Assembly: GCA_032718475.1 (NCBI GenBank)
Contig: JAUCBJ010005225.1
Location: 1-59,614, forward strand
DNA length: 59,614 bases
From: Nemertoderma westbladi
Lineage: Eukaryota > Xenacoelomorpha > Nemertodermatida > Nemertodermatidae
Direction: 5' to 3'
The number at the start of each line of letters is the position of its first letter. Within the stretch, counting starts at the first letter, position 1. Made by a program: the position numbers and the translations under genes. This document shows positions 17,978 through 31,700 of this stretch, piece by piece. The notes under the pieces were generated by a model that was not told the origin of the DNA, did not search any database, and saw only the letters and a list, made by a program, of their open reading frames with translations.

Positions 17978-19545
17978 GTGAGTATTCGAGGTTGAGGTTA
18001 GGGGCTGTAGTGTAGAGAGAAAGTGAGTATTCGAGGTTGAGGTTAGGGGCTGTAGTGTAGAGAGAAAGTGAGTATTCGAGGTTGAGGTTAGGGGCTGTAG
18101 GGTAGAGAGAAAGTGAGTATTCGAGGTTGAGGTTAGGGGCTGTAGTGTAGAGAGAAAGTGAGTATTCGAGGTTGAGGTTAGGGGCTGTAGGGTAGAGAGA
18201 AAGTGAGTATTCGAGGTTGAGGTTAGGGGCTGTAGTGTAGAGAGAAAGTGAGTATTCGAGGTTGAGGTTAGGGGCTGTAGTGTAGAGAGAAAGTGAGTAT
18301 TCGAGGTTGAGGTTAGGGGCTGTAGTGTAGAGAGAAAGTGAGTATTCGAGGTTGAGGTTAGGGGCTGTAGTGTAGAGAGAAAGTGAGTATTCGAGGTTGA
18401 GGTTAGGGGCTGTAGGGTAGAGAGAAAGTGAGTATTCGAGGTTGAGGTTAGGGGTTGTAGTGTAGAGAGAAAGTGAGTATTCGAGGTTGAGGTTAGGGGC
18501 TGTAGTGTAGAGAGAAAGTGAGTATTCGAGGTTGAGGTTAAGGGCTGTAGGGTAGAGAGAAAGTGAGTATTCGAGGTTGAGGTTAGGGGCTGTAGTGTAG
18601 AGAGAAAGTGAGTATTCGAGGTTGAGGTTAGGGGCTGTAGTGTAGAGAGAAAGTGAGTATTCGAGGTTGAGGTTAGGGGCTGTAGTGTAGAGAGAAAGTG
18701 AGTATTCGAGGTTGAGGTTAGGGGCTGTAGTGTAGAGAGAAAGTGAGTATTCGAGGTTGAGGTTAGGGGCTGTAGTGTAGAGAGAAAGTGAGTATTCGAG
18801 GTTGAGGTTAGGGGCTGTAGGGTAGAGAGAAAGTGAGTATTCGAGGTTGAGGTTAGGGCCTGTAGTGTAGAGAGAAAGTGAGTATTCGAGGTTGAGGTTA
18901 GGGGCTGTAGTGTAGAGAGAAAGTGAGTATTCGAGGTTGAGGTTAGGGGCTGTAGTGTAGAGAGAAAGTGAGTATTCGAGGTTGAGGTTAGGGACTGTAG
19001 GATAGAGAGAAAGTGAGTATTCGAGGTTGAGGTTAGGGGCTGTAGTGTAGAGAGAAAGTGAGTATTCGAGGTTGAGGTTAGGGGCTGTAGGGTAGAGAGA
19101 AAGTGAGTATTCGAGGTTGAGGTTAGGGGCTGTAGTGTAGAGAGAAAGTGAGTATTCGAGGTTGAGGTTAGGGGCTGTAGTGTAGAGAGAAAGTGAGTAT
19201 TCGAGGTTGAGGTTAGGGGCTGTAGTGTAGAGAGAAAGTGAGTTTTCGAGGTTTAGGTTAGGGGCTGTAGGGTAGAGAAAAAGAGAGTATTCGAGGTTGA
19301 GGTTAGGGGCTGTAGTGTAGAGAGAAAGTGAGTATTCGAGGTTGAGGTTAGGGACTGTAGGATAGAGAGAAAGTGAGTATTCGAGGTTGAGGTTAGGGGC
19401 TGTAGTGTAGAGAAAAAGAGAGTATTCGAGGTTGAGGTTAGGGACTGTAGGATAGAGAGAAAGTGAGTATTCGAGGTTGAGGTTAGGGACTGTAGGATAG
19501 AGAGAAAGTGAGTATTCGAGGTTGAGGTTAGGGACTGTAGGGTAG
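17970..19545 (+). repeat. 45-bp array (35 copies) built on the exon 4 splice donor
   Basis: The array begins within the exon, at GAGAGAAA (17970-17977), and repeats GAGAGAAA|GTGAGTATTCGAGG ... GTAGTGTA every 45 bp. It amounts to 35 copies in 1,576 bp, with no visible length change. The exon's last 8 bases and the donor GTGAGT are thus copied about 34 times into the intron. Variants are mainly TGTAGTGTAG, TGTAGGGTAG and GACTGTAGGATAG; the most diverged copies, with AAAAAGAGAG, lie near the right end. In the exon's frame the first codon after the splice border is a stop (AAG TGA), so use of a downstream copy would truncate the protein. Confidence 0.97.
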
Positions 19546-20036
19546 GATTACAGACGTTGCTAATATTCTCATACTTTTAAATCAATAGCAAATAGCAATT
19601 TGGTTTTTTATGGTAGATATTATTATTATTATCGTTATCGTGATCGTGATCGTACTGTTAGACAATCGAATACAAATAGCACAATAATATAAGAAGATTT
19701 TTATGTAATTAATAGTAAGTTTTTAACCAAAAAAACGACATGAATGAATGAAGCATTTACACTACACTACCTGTATAATGGATAAATAATCCAAAGTATG
19801 CTTGATATGTTCATTTCTGATACGGAAATTATCTGAATAAAATGGGGCACTAAATGTTCTTCAAATTTATTATAATTTGAACTTGTTAATTAAAATTAAA
19901 CATTAAGTCCCAGAATTCTGGTATGTTTTATCATTGCCCATATACCCAATTATTGCCCCTACCCAAGCTCCATTAATATCTTGAAGATTACAAACAATCA
20001 ACTGAAATGATGTGAACGCCAGAATGGAAGTATTGG

Positions 20037-20066
20037 ATTAGTGTGGGACTGTCGTCCCACACTAAT
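20037..20066. repeat. Perfect 13-bp hairpin with 4-base loop
   Basis: ATTAGTGTGGGAC, loop TGTC, GTCCCACACTAAT. Its arm contains AGTGTGGGAC, a one-base variant of the dispersed AGTGCGGGAC motif found at 3996-4441 and 15281-15464. Confidence 0.88.
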
Positions 20067-20458
20067 ATGTGGTGTCGATTGTGTACAGCTGTCGTTCGTA
20101 TATGAATAACGGTAACCCAAACAATATATGGGTTATCATACCTTATTTGTTATATCACTATAAATAATTTAAAAATATAACTTGAAACTAATAAACTAAA
20201 ATTTTAATATTTGGTCGTGGTGTTTGTTATCTATTGTTTGTATTGTATTTTTAAATTTAGTTATGATTCTAGCATTCTATAAATCCTTTATAATATTTTG
20301 TTTTTTTAATTGATTTTTAATTGAGTTAACTCGATATTCTACCAGCATAACATACACCGTCTTCTGTCTCGTTAAATTTCCTCAAGAAAGGGGGTGCTGA
20401 TACGCGGGCCTTATAACGACTCCAAATATGTAAAAATATCTGAATTTCGATGAAATAG

Positions 20459-20578
20459 CCTACAACTGTGTGTTGGAAACGTTCATAGCCTAGATCTGAG
20501 TGTTGGAAACGTTCATAGCCTACATCTGTGTGTTGGAAACGTTCATAGCTTACATCTGTGTGTTGGAAACGTTCATTT
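20459..20578. repeat. 30-bp tandem, four copies
   Basis: Four copies of CCTACATCTGTGTGTTGG followed by AAACGTTCATAG, with minor changes (CCTACAACTG, CCTAGATCTGAG, CTTACATCTG). Confidence 0.92.
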
Positions 20579-21033
20579 TTAACATGTACGCGAGGTTAAT
20601 TTTCTAGAACACTATACAAATATACGTATATAATATAAAACTACGTTCCAGATTGTTTGGCAATAATTATAAATGCATCGCGCAGATTCTAGAACATGCT
20701 TGAACTTTTTCAACGTTTATGTATCTACGAAATTGAAATGTTATTATATATTTGGAATCCTTTCAACATTACCTTTCTCTCTATACCAACAAACCACTAT
20801 AACATTAAACAATATCTCCATCGCGACTTGTACAATAACGACGGAGACACCTTTTTCAAACTGAAACTTTCTTTGTTATAAATTCCATGCGATCTCATTA
20901 CTATTTGCAGAACGATTATTATAATTTTGAGGCACTGCTTTGTATTCTTACTATATTCCAGTTGATGGTGTACTGTGTGCAGAATATTGTACCTATCAAT
21001 AATCATTAGGAAAATAATTTTCGATTATTTTAG

Positions 21034-21139
21034 ATTTGCGAAGGAGAGGGTCGACATTCGCGAAGATTGCAAGAGGCAACTAGCCGTCCAAAGGGAGCAA
21101 TATCTACAAGAAAAGGACGAACAAAGCGATAATTACAAA
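21034..21139 (+). CDS. Internal exon 5 of the coiled-coil protein gene, source of the 61-bp satellite
   Basis: The acceptor GATTATTTTAG| begins with the one base needed after exon 4 (phase 2). With donor TACAAA|GTTAGT it is 106 bp: one base plus 35 codons, ending in phase 0. The alternative donor AAAGTTA|GTGAGA (exon end 21143) better fits positions +3 to +5. The peptide starts FAKERVDIREDCKRQLAVQR and ends QYLQEKDEQSDNYK, again coiled coil. The last 42 bases (21098-21139, 14 codons), together with the donor and about 19 intron bases, form the unit of the giant array that follows. The next exon is outside the window. Confidence 0.75.
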
Positions 21140-24100
21140 GTTAGTGAGATAGTTAGAACAATATCTACAAGAAAAGGACGAACAAAGCGATAATTACAAA
21201 GTTAGTGAGATAGTTAGAACAATATCTACAAGAAAAGGACGAACAAAGCGATAATTACAAAGTTAGTGAGATAGTTAGAACAATATCTACAAGAAAAGGA
21301 CGAACAAAGCGATAATTACAAAGTTAGTGAGATAGTTAGAACAATATCTACAAGAAAAGGACGAACAAAGCGATAATTACAAAGTTAGTGAGATAGTTAG
21401 AACAATATCTACAAGAAAAGGACGAACAAAGCGATAATTACAAAGTTAGTGAGATAGTTAGAACAATATCTACAAGAAAAGGACGAACAAAGCGATAATT
21501 ACAAAGTTAGTGAGATAGTTAGAACAATATCTACAAGAAAAGGACGAACAAAGCGATAATTACAAAGTTAGTGAGATAGTTAGAACAATATCTACAAGAA
21601 AAGGACGAACAAAGCGATAATTACAAAGTTAGTGAGATAGTTAGAACAATATCTACAAGAAAAGGACAAACAAAGCGATAATTACAAAGTTAGTGAGATA
21701 GTTAGAACAATATCTACAAGAAAAGGACGAACAAAGCGATAATTACAAAGTTAGTGAGATAGTTAGAACAATATCTACAAGAAAAGGACGAACAAAGCGA
21801 TAATTACAAAGTTAGTGAGATAGTTAGAACAATATCTACAAGAAAAGGACGAACAAAGCGATAATTACAAAGTTGGTGAGATAGTTAGAACAATATCTAC
21901 AAGAAAAGGACAAACAAAGCGATAATTACAAAGTTGGTGAGATAGTTAGAACAATATCTACAAGAAAAGGACGAACAAAGCGATAATTACAAAGTTAGTG
22001 AGATAGTTAGAACAATATCTACAAGAAAAGGACGAACAAAGCGATAATTACAAAGTTAGTGAGATAGTTAGAGCAATATCTACAAGAAAAGGACGAACAA
22101 AGCGATAATTACAAAGTTAGTGAGATAGTTAGAGCAATATCTACAAGAAAAGGACGAACAAAGCGATAATTACAAAGTTAGTGAGATAGTTAGAACAATA
22201 TCTACAAGAAAAGGACGAACAAAGCGATAATTACAAAGTTAGTGAGATAGTTAGAACAATATCTACATGAAAAGGACGAACAAAGCGATAATTACAAAGT
22301 TAGTGAGATAGTTAGAACAATATCTACATGAAAAGGACGAACAAAGCGATAATTACAAAGTTAGTGAGATAGTTAGAACAATATCGACAAGAAAAGGACG
22401 AACAAAGCGATAATTACAAAGTTAGTGAGATAGTTAGAACAATATCTACAAGAAAAGGACGAACAAAGCGATAATTACAAAGTTAGTGAGATAGTTAGAA
22501 CAATATCTACAAGAAAAGGACGAACAAAGCGATAATTACAAAGTTAGTGAGATAGTTAGAACAATATCTACAAGAAAAGGACGAACAAAGCGATAATTAC
22601 AAAGTTAGTGAGATAGTTAGAACAATATCTACAAGAAAAGGACGAACAAAGCGATAATTACAAAGTTAGTGAGATAGTTAGAACAATATCTACAAGAAAA
22701 GGACGAACAAAGAGATAATTACAAAGTTAGTGAGATAGTTAGAACAATATCTACAAGAAAAGGACGAACAAAGCGATAATTACAAAGTTAGTGAGATAGT
22801 TAGAACAATATCTACAAGAAAAGGACGAACAAAGCGATAATTACAAAGTTAGTGAGATAGTTAGAACAATATCTACAAGAAAAGGACGAACAAAGCGATA
22901 ATTACAAAGTTAGTGAGATAGTTAGAACAATATCTACAAGAAAAGGACGAACAAAGCGATAATTACAAAGTTAGTGAGATAGTTAGAACAATATCTACAA
23001 GAAAAGGACGAACAAAGCGATAATTACAAAGTTAGTGAGATAGTTAGAACAATATCTACAAGAAAAGGACGAACAAAGCGATAATTACAAAGTTAGTGAG
23101 ATAGTTAGAACAATATCTACAAGAAAAGGACGAACAAAGCGATAATTACAAAGTTAGTGAGATAGTTAGAACAATATCTACAAGAAAAGGACGAACAAAG
23201 AGATAATTACAAAGTTAGTGAGATAGTTAGAACAATATCTACAAGAAAAGGACGAACAAAGCGATAATTACAAAGTTAGTGAGATAGTTAGAACAATATC
23301 TACAAGAAAAGGACGAACAAAGCGATAATTACAAAGTTAGTGAGATAGTTAGAGCAATATCTACAAGAAAAGGACGAACAAAGCGATAATTACAAAGTTA
23401 GTGAGATAGTTAGAACAATATCTACAAGAAAAGGACGAACAAAGAGATAATTACAAAGTTAGTGAGATAGTTAGAACAATATCTACAAGAAAAGGACGAA
23501 CAAAGCGATAATTACAAAGTTAGTGAGATAGTTAGAACAATATCTACAAGAAAAGGACGAACAAAGCGATAATTACAAAGTTAGTGAGATAGTTAGAGCA
23601 ATATCTACAAGAAAAGGACGAACAAAGCGATAATTACAAAGTTAGTGAGATAGTTAGAACAATATCTACAAGAAAAGGACGAACAAAGCGATAATTACAA
23701 AGTTAGTGAGATAGTTAGAACAATATCTACAAGAAAAGGACGAACAAAGCGATAATTACAAAGTTAGTGAGATAGTTAGAGCAATATCTACAAGAAAAGG
23801 ACGAACAAAGCGATAATTACAAAGTTAGTGAGATAGTTAGAACAATATCTACAAGAAAAGGACGAACAAAGCGATAATTACAAAGTTAGTGAGATAGTTA
23901 GAACAATATCTACAAGAAAAGGACGAACAAAGCGATAATTACAAAGTTAGTGAGATAGTTAGAACAATATCTACAAGAAAAGGACGAACAAAGCGATAAT
24001 TACAAAGTTAGTGAGATAGTTAGAACAATATCTACAAGAAAAGGACGAACAAAGCGATAATTACAAAGTTAGTGAGATAGTTAGAACAATATCTACAAGA

Positions 24101-27100
24101 AAAGGACGAACAAAGCGATAATTACAAAGTTAGTGAGATAGTTAGAACAATATCTACAAGAAAAGGACGAACAAAGCGATAATTACAAAGTTAGTGAGAT
24201 AGTTAGAACAATATCTACAAGAAAAGGACGAACAAAGCGATAATTACAAAGTTAGTGAGATAGTTAGAACAATATCTACAAGAAAAGGACGAACAAAGCG
24301 ATAATTACAAAGTTAGTGAGATAGTTAGAACAATATCTACAAGAAAAGGACGAACAAAGCGATAATTACAAAGTTAGTGAGATAGTTAGAACAATATCTA
24401 CAAGAAAAGGACGAACAAAGCGATAATTACAAAGTTAGTGAGATAGTTAGAACAATATCTACAAGAAAAGGACGAACAAAGCGATAATTACAAAGTTAGT
24501 GAGATAGTTAGAACAATATCTACAAGAAAAGGACGAACAAAGCGATAATTACAAAGTTAGTGAGATAGTTAGAACAATATCTACAAGAAAAGGACGAACA
24601 AAGCGATAATTACAAAGTTAGTGAGATAGTTAGAACAATATCTACAAGAAAAGGACGAACAAAGCGATAATTACAAAGTTAGTGAGATAGTTAGAACAAT
24701 ATCTACAAGAAAAGGACGAACAAAGCGATAATTACAAAGTTAGTGAGATAGTTAGAACAATATCTACAAGAAAAGGACGAACAAAGCGATAATTACAAAG
24801 TTAGTGAGATAGTTAGAACAATATCTACAAGAAAAGGACGAACAAAGCGATAATTACAAAGTTAGTGAGATAGTTAGAACAATATCTACAAGAAAAGGAC
24901 GAACAAAGCGATAATTACAAAGTTAGTGAGATAGTTAGAACAATATCTACAAGAAAAGGACGAACAAAGCGATAATTACAAAGTTAGTGAGATAGTTAGA
25001 ACAATATCTACAAGAAAAGGACGAACAAAGCGATAATTACAAAGTTAGTGAGATAGTTAGAACAATATCTACAAGAAAAGGACGAACAAAGCGATAATTA
25101 CAAAGTTAGTGAGATAGTTAGAACAATATCTACAAGAAAAGGACGAACAAAGCGATAATTACAAAGTTAGTGAGATAGTTAGAACAATATCTACAAGAAA
25201 AGGACGAACAAAGCGATAATTACAAAGTTAGTGAGATAGTTAGAACAATATCTACAAGAAAAGGACGAACAAAGCGATAATTACAAAGTTAGTGAGATAG
25301 TTAGAACAATATCTACAAGAAAAGGACGAACAAAGCGATAATTACAAAGTTAGTGAGATAGTTAGAACAATATCTACAAGAAAAGGACGAACAAAGCGAT
25401 AATTACAAAGTTAGTGAGATAGTTAGAACAATATCTACAAGAAAAGGACGAACAAAGCGATAATTACAAAGTTAGTGAGATAGTTAGAGCAATATCTACA
25501 AGAAAAGGACGAACAAAGCGATAATTACAAAGTTAGTGAGATAGTTAGAACAATATCTACAAGAAAAGGACGAACAAAGCGATAATTACAAAGTTAGTGA
25601 GATAGTTAGAACAATATCTACAAGAAAAGGACGAACAAAGCGATAATTACAAAGTTAGTGAGATAGTTAGAACAATATCTACAAGAAAAGGACGAACAAA
25701 GCGATAATTACAAAGTTAGTGAGATAGTTAGAACAATATCTACAAGAAAAGGACGAACAAAGCGATAATTACAAAGTTAGTGAGATAGTTAGAACAATAT
25801 CTACAAGAAAAGGACGAACAAAGCGATAATTACAAAGTTAGTGAGATAGTTAGAACAATATCTACAAGAAAAGGACGAACAAAGCGATAATTACAAAGTT
25901 AGTGAGATAGTTAGAACAATATCTACAAGAAAAGGACGAACAAAGCGATAATTACAAAGTTAGTGAGATAGTTAGAACAATATCTACAAGAAAAGGACGA
26001 ACAAAGCGATAATTACAAAGTTAGTGAGATAGTTAGAACAATATCTACAAGAAAAGGACGAACAAAGCGATAATTACAAAGTTAGTGAGATAGTTAGAAC
26101 AATATCTACAAGAAAAGGACGAACAAAGCGATAATTACAAAGTTAGTGAGATAGTTAGAACAATATCTACAAGAAAAGGACGAACAAAGCGATAATTACA
26201 AAGTTAGTGAGATAGTTAGAACAATATCTACAAGAAAAGGACGAACAAAGCGATAATTACAAAGTTAGTGAGATAGTTAGAACAATATCTACAAGAAAAG
26301 GACGAACAAAGCGATAATTACAAAGTTAGTGAGATAGTTAGAACAATATCTACAAGAAAAGGACGAACAAAGCGATAATTACAAAGTTAGTGAGATAGTT
26401 AGAACAATATCTACAAGAAAAGGACGAACAAAGCGATAATTACAAAGTTAGTGAGATAGTTAGAACAATATCTACAAGAAAAGGACGAACAAAGCGATAA
26501 TTACAAAGTTAGTGAGATAGTTAGAACAATATCTACAAGAAAAGGACGAACAAAGCGATAATTACAAAGTTAGTGAGATAGTTAGAACAATATCTACAAG
26601 AAAAGGACGAACAAAGCGATAATTACAAAGTTAGTGAGATAGTTAGAACAATATCTACAAGAAAAGGACGAACAAAGCGATAATTACAAAGTTAGTGAGA
26701 TAGTTAGAACAATATCTACAAGAAAAGGACGAACAAAGCGATAATTACAAAGTTAGTGAGATAGTTAGAACAATATCTACAAGAAAAGGACGAACAAAGC
26801 GATAATTACAAAGTTAGTGAGATAGTTAGAACAATATCTACAAGAAAAGGACGAACAAAGCGATAATTACAAAGTTAGTGAGATAGTTAGAACAATATCT
26901 ACAAGAAAAGGACGAACAAAGCGATAATTACAAAGTTAGTGAGATAGTTAGAACAATATCTACAAGAAAAGGACGAACAAAGCGATAATTACAAAGTTAG
27001 TGAGATAGTTAGAACAATATCTACAAGAAAAGGACGAACAAAGCGATAATTACAAAGTTAGTGAGATAGTTAGAGCAATATCTACAAGAAAAGGACGAAC

Positions 27101-28739
27101 AAAGCGATAATTACAAAGTTAGTGAGATAGTTAGAACAATATCTACAAGAAAAGGACGAACAAAGCGATAATTACAAAGTTAGTGAGATAGTTAGAACAA
27201 TATCTACAAGAAAAGGACGAACAAAGCGATAATTACAAAGTTAGTGAGATAGTTAGAGCAATATCTACAAGAAAAGGACGAACAAAGCGATAATTACAAA
27301 GTTAGTGAGATAGTTAGAGCAATATCTACAAGAAAAGGACGAACAAAGCGATAATTACAAAGTTAGTGAGATAGTTAGAACAATATCTACAAGAAAAGGA
27401 CGAACAAAGCGATAATTACAAAGTTAGTGAGATAGTTAGAACAATATCTACAAGAAAAGGACGAACAAAGCGATAATTACAAAGTTAGTGAGATAGTTAG
27501 AGCAATATCTACAAGAAAAGGACGAACAAAGCGATAATTACAAAGTTAGTGAGATAGTTAGAACAATATCTACAAGAAAAGGACGAACAAAGCGATAATT
27601 ACAAAGTTAGTGAGATAGTTAGAACAATATCTACAAGAAAAGGACGAACAAAGCGATAATTACAAAGTTAGTGAGATAGTTAGAACAATATCTACAAGAA
27701 AAGGACGAACAAAGCGATAATTACAAAGTTAGTGAGATAGTTAGAACAATATCTACAAGAAAAGGACGAACAAAGCGATAATTACAAAGTTAGTGAGATA
27801 GTTAGAACAATATCTACAAGAAAAGGACGAACAAAGCGATAATTACAAAGTTAGTGAGATAGTTAGAACAATATCTACAAGAAAAGGACGAACAAAGCGA
27901 TAATTACAAAGTTAGTGAGATAGTTAGAACAATATCTACAAGAAAAGGACGAACAAAGCGATAATTACAAAGTTAGTGAGATAGTTAGAACAATATCTAC
28001 AAGAAAAGGACGAACAAAGCGATAATTACAAAGTTAGTTAGATAGTTAGAACAATATCTACAAGAAAAGGACGAACAAAGCGATAATTACAAAGTTAGTG
28101 AGATAGTTAGAACAATATCTACAAGAAAAGGACGAACAAAGCGATAATTACAAAGTTAGTGAGATAGTTAGAACAATATCTACAAGAAAAGGACGAACAA
28201 AGCGATAATTACAAAGTTAGTGAGATAGTTAGAACAATATCTACAAGAAAAGGACGAACAAAGCGATAATTACAAAGTTAGTGAGATAGTTAGAACAATA
28301 TCTACAAGAAAAGGACGAACAAAGCGATAATTACAAAGTTAGTGAGATAGTTAGAACAATATCTACAAGAAAAGGACGAACAAAGCGATAATTACAAAGT
28401 TAGTGAGATAGTTAGAACAATATCTACAAGAAAAGGACGAACAAAGCGATAATTACAAAGTTAGTGAGATAGTTAGAACAATATCTACAAGAAAAGGACG
28501 AACAAAGCGATAATTACAAAGTTAGTGAGATAGTTAGAGCAATATCTACAAGAAAAGGACGAACAAAGCGATAATTACAAAGTTAGTGAGATAGTTAGAG
28601 CAATATCTACAAGAAAAGGACGAACAAAGCGATAATTACAAAGTTAGTGAGATAGTTAGAACAATATCTACAAGAAAAGGACGAACAAAGCGATAATTAC
28701 AAAGTTAGTGAGATAGTTAGAACAATATCTACAAGAAAA

Positions 28740-31700
28740 GGACGAACAAAGCGATAATTACAAAGTTAGTGAGATAGTTAGATCAATATCTACAAGAAAA
28801 GGACGAACAAAGCGATAATTACAAAGTTAGTGAGATAGTTAGAACAATATCTTCAAGAAAAGGACGAACAAAGAGATAATTACAAAGTTAGTTAGATAGT
28901 TAGAGCAATATCTACAAGAAAAGGACGAACAAAGCGATAATTACAAAGTTAGTGAGATAGTTAGAACAATATCTACAAGAAAAGGACGAACAAAGAGATA
29001 ATTACAAAGTTAGTGAGATAGTTAGAACAATATCTACAAGAAAAGGACGAACAAAGCGATAATTACAAAGTTAGTGAGATAGTTAGAACAATATCTACAA
29101 GAAAAGGACGAACAAAGCGATAATTACAAAGTTAGTGAGATAGTTAGAACAATATCTACAAGAAAAGGACGAACAAAGCGATAATTACAAAGTTAGTGAG
29201 ATAGTTAGAGCAATATCTACAAGAAAAGGACGAACAAAGCGATAATTACAAAGTTAGTGAGATAGTTAGAGCAATATCTACAAGAAAAGGACGAACAAAG
29301 CGATAATTACAAAGTTAGTGAGATAGTTAGAACAATATCTACAAGAAAAGGACGAACAAAGCGATAATTACAAAGTTAGTGAGATAGTTAGAACAATATC
29401 TACAAGAAAAGGACGAACAAAGCGATAATTACAAAGTTAGTGAGATAGTTAGATCAATATCTTCAAGAAAAGGACGAACAAAGAGATAATTACAAAGTTA
29501 GTTAGATAGTTAGAACAATATCTACATGAAAAGGACGAACAAAGCGATAATTACAAAGTTAGTGAGATAGTTAGATCAATATCTTCAAGAAAAGGACGAA
29601 CAAAGAGATAATTACAAAGTTAGTTAGATAGTTAGAACAATATCTACAAGAAAAGGACGAACAAAGCGATAATTACAAAGTTAGTGAGATAGTTAGAACA
29701 ATATCTACAAGAAAAGGACGAACAAAGCGATAATTACAAAGTTAGTGAGATAGTTAGAACAATATCTACAAGAAAAGGACGAACAAAGCGATAATTACAA
29801 AGTTAGTGAGATAGTTAGATCAATATCTTCAAGAAAAGGACGAACAAAGAGATAATTACAAAGTTAGTGAGATAGTTAGAACAATATCTACAAGAAAAGG
29901 ACGAACAAAGCGATAATTACAAAGTTAGTGAGATAGTTAGAACAATATCTACAAGAAAAGGACGAACAAAGCGATAATTACAAAGTTAGTGAGATAGTTA
30001 GATCAATATCTTCAAGAAAAGGACGAACAAAGAGATAATTACAAAGTTAGTGAGATAGTTAGAACAATATCTACAAGAAAAGGACGAACAAAGCGATAAT
30101 TACAAAGTTAGTGAGATAGTTAGAACAATATCTACAAGAAAAGGACGAACAAAGAGATAATTACAAAGTTAGTGAGATAGTTAGAGCAATATCTACAAGA
30201 AAAGGACGAACAAAGCGATAATTACAAAGTTAGTGAGATAGTTAGATCAATATCTTCAAGAAAAGGACGAACAAAGAGATAATTACAAAGTTAGTGAGAT
30301 AGTTAGAACAATATCTACAAGAAAAGGACGAACAAAGCGATAATTACAAAGTTAGTGAGATAGTTAGAACAATATCTACAAGAAAAGGACGAACAAAGCG
30401 ATAATTACAAAGTTAGTGAGATAGTTAGATCAATATCTTCAAGAAAAGGACGAACAAAGCGATAATTACAAAGTTAGTGAGATAGTTAGATCAATATCTT
30501 CAAGAAAAGGACGAACAAAGAGATAATTACAAAGTTAGTTAGATAGTTAGAACAATATCTACAAGAAAAGGACGAACAAAGCGATAATTACAAAGTTAGT
30601 GAGATAGTTAGAACAATATCTACAAGAAAAGGACGAACAAAGAGATAATTACAAAGTTAGTGAGATAGTTAGAACAATATCTACAAGAAAAGGACGAACA
30701 AAGCGATAATTACAAAGTTAGTTAGATAGTTAGAACAATATCTACAAGAAAAGGACGAACAAAGCGATAATTACAAAGTTAGTGAGATAGTTAGAACAAT
30801 ATCTACAAGAAAAGGACGAACAAAGCGATAATTACAAAGTTAGTGAGATAGTTAGAACAATATCTACAAGAAAAGGACGAACAAAGCGATAATTACAAAG
30901 TTAGTGAGATAGTTAGATCAATATCTTCAAGAAAAGGACGAACAAAGAGATAATTACAAAGTTAGTGAGATAGTTAGAGCAATATCTACAAGAAAAGGAC
31001 GAACAAAGCGATAATTACAAAGTTAGTGAGATAGTTAGATCAATATCTTCAAGAAAAGGACGAACAAAGAGATAATTACAAAGTTAGTGAGATAGTTAGA
31101 ACAATATCTACAAGAAAAGGACGAACAAAGCGATAATTACAAAGTTAGTGAGATAGTTAGAGCAATATCTACAAGAAAAGGACGAACAAAGCGATAATTA
31201 CAAAGTTAGTGAGATAGTTAGAGCAATATCTACAAGAAAAGGACGAACAAAGCGATAATTACAAAGTTAGTGAGATAGTTAGAACAATATCTACAAGAAA
31301 AGGACGAACAAAGCGATAATTACAAAGTTAGTGAGATAGTTAGATCAATATCTTCAAGAAAAGGACGAACAAAGAGATAATTACAAAGTTAGTGAGATAG
31401 TTAGATCAATATCTTCAAGAAAAGGACGAACAAAGAGATAATTACAAAGTTAGTGAGATAGTTAGAACAATATCTACAAGAAAAGGACGAACAAAGCGAT
31501 AATTACAAAGTTAGTGAGATAGTTAGAACAATATCTACAAGAAAAGGACGAACAAAGCGATAATTACAAAGTTAGTGAGATAGTTAGATCAATATCTTCA
31601 AGAAAAGGACGAACAAAGAGATAATTACAAAGTTAGTGAGATAGTTAGATCAATATCTTCAAGAAAAGGACGAACAAAGAGATAATTACAAAGTTAGTGA

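Larger units (their letters stand above)
19546..21033. other. Intron 4 remainder: AT-rich, with hairpin and small repeat
   Basis: An (ATT/ATCG)-type simple repeat lies at 19618-19652, a perfect hairpin at 20037-20066 and a 30-bp tandem at 20459-20578. The stretch ends with TTTTCGATTATTTTAG, the acceptor of exon 21034. No gene is supported; overlapping open frames at 20673-21006 on both strands lack features. Confidence 0.65.

Noticed and set aside
17970-19545. Interstitial telomere (TTAGGG in each 45-bp unit)
   Set aside because: There is a single TTAGGG per unit within a longer unrelated sequence that clearly derives from the splice junction; it is not a run of hexamers.
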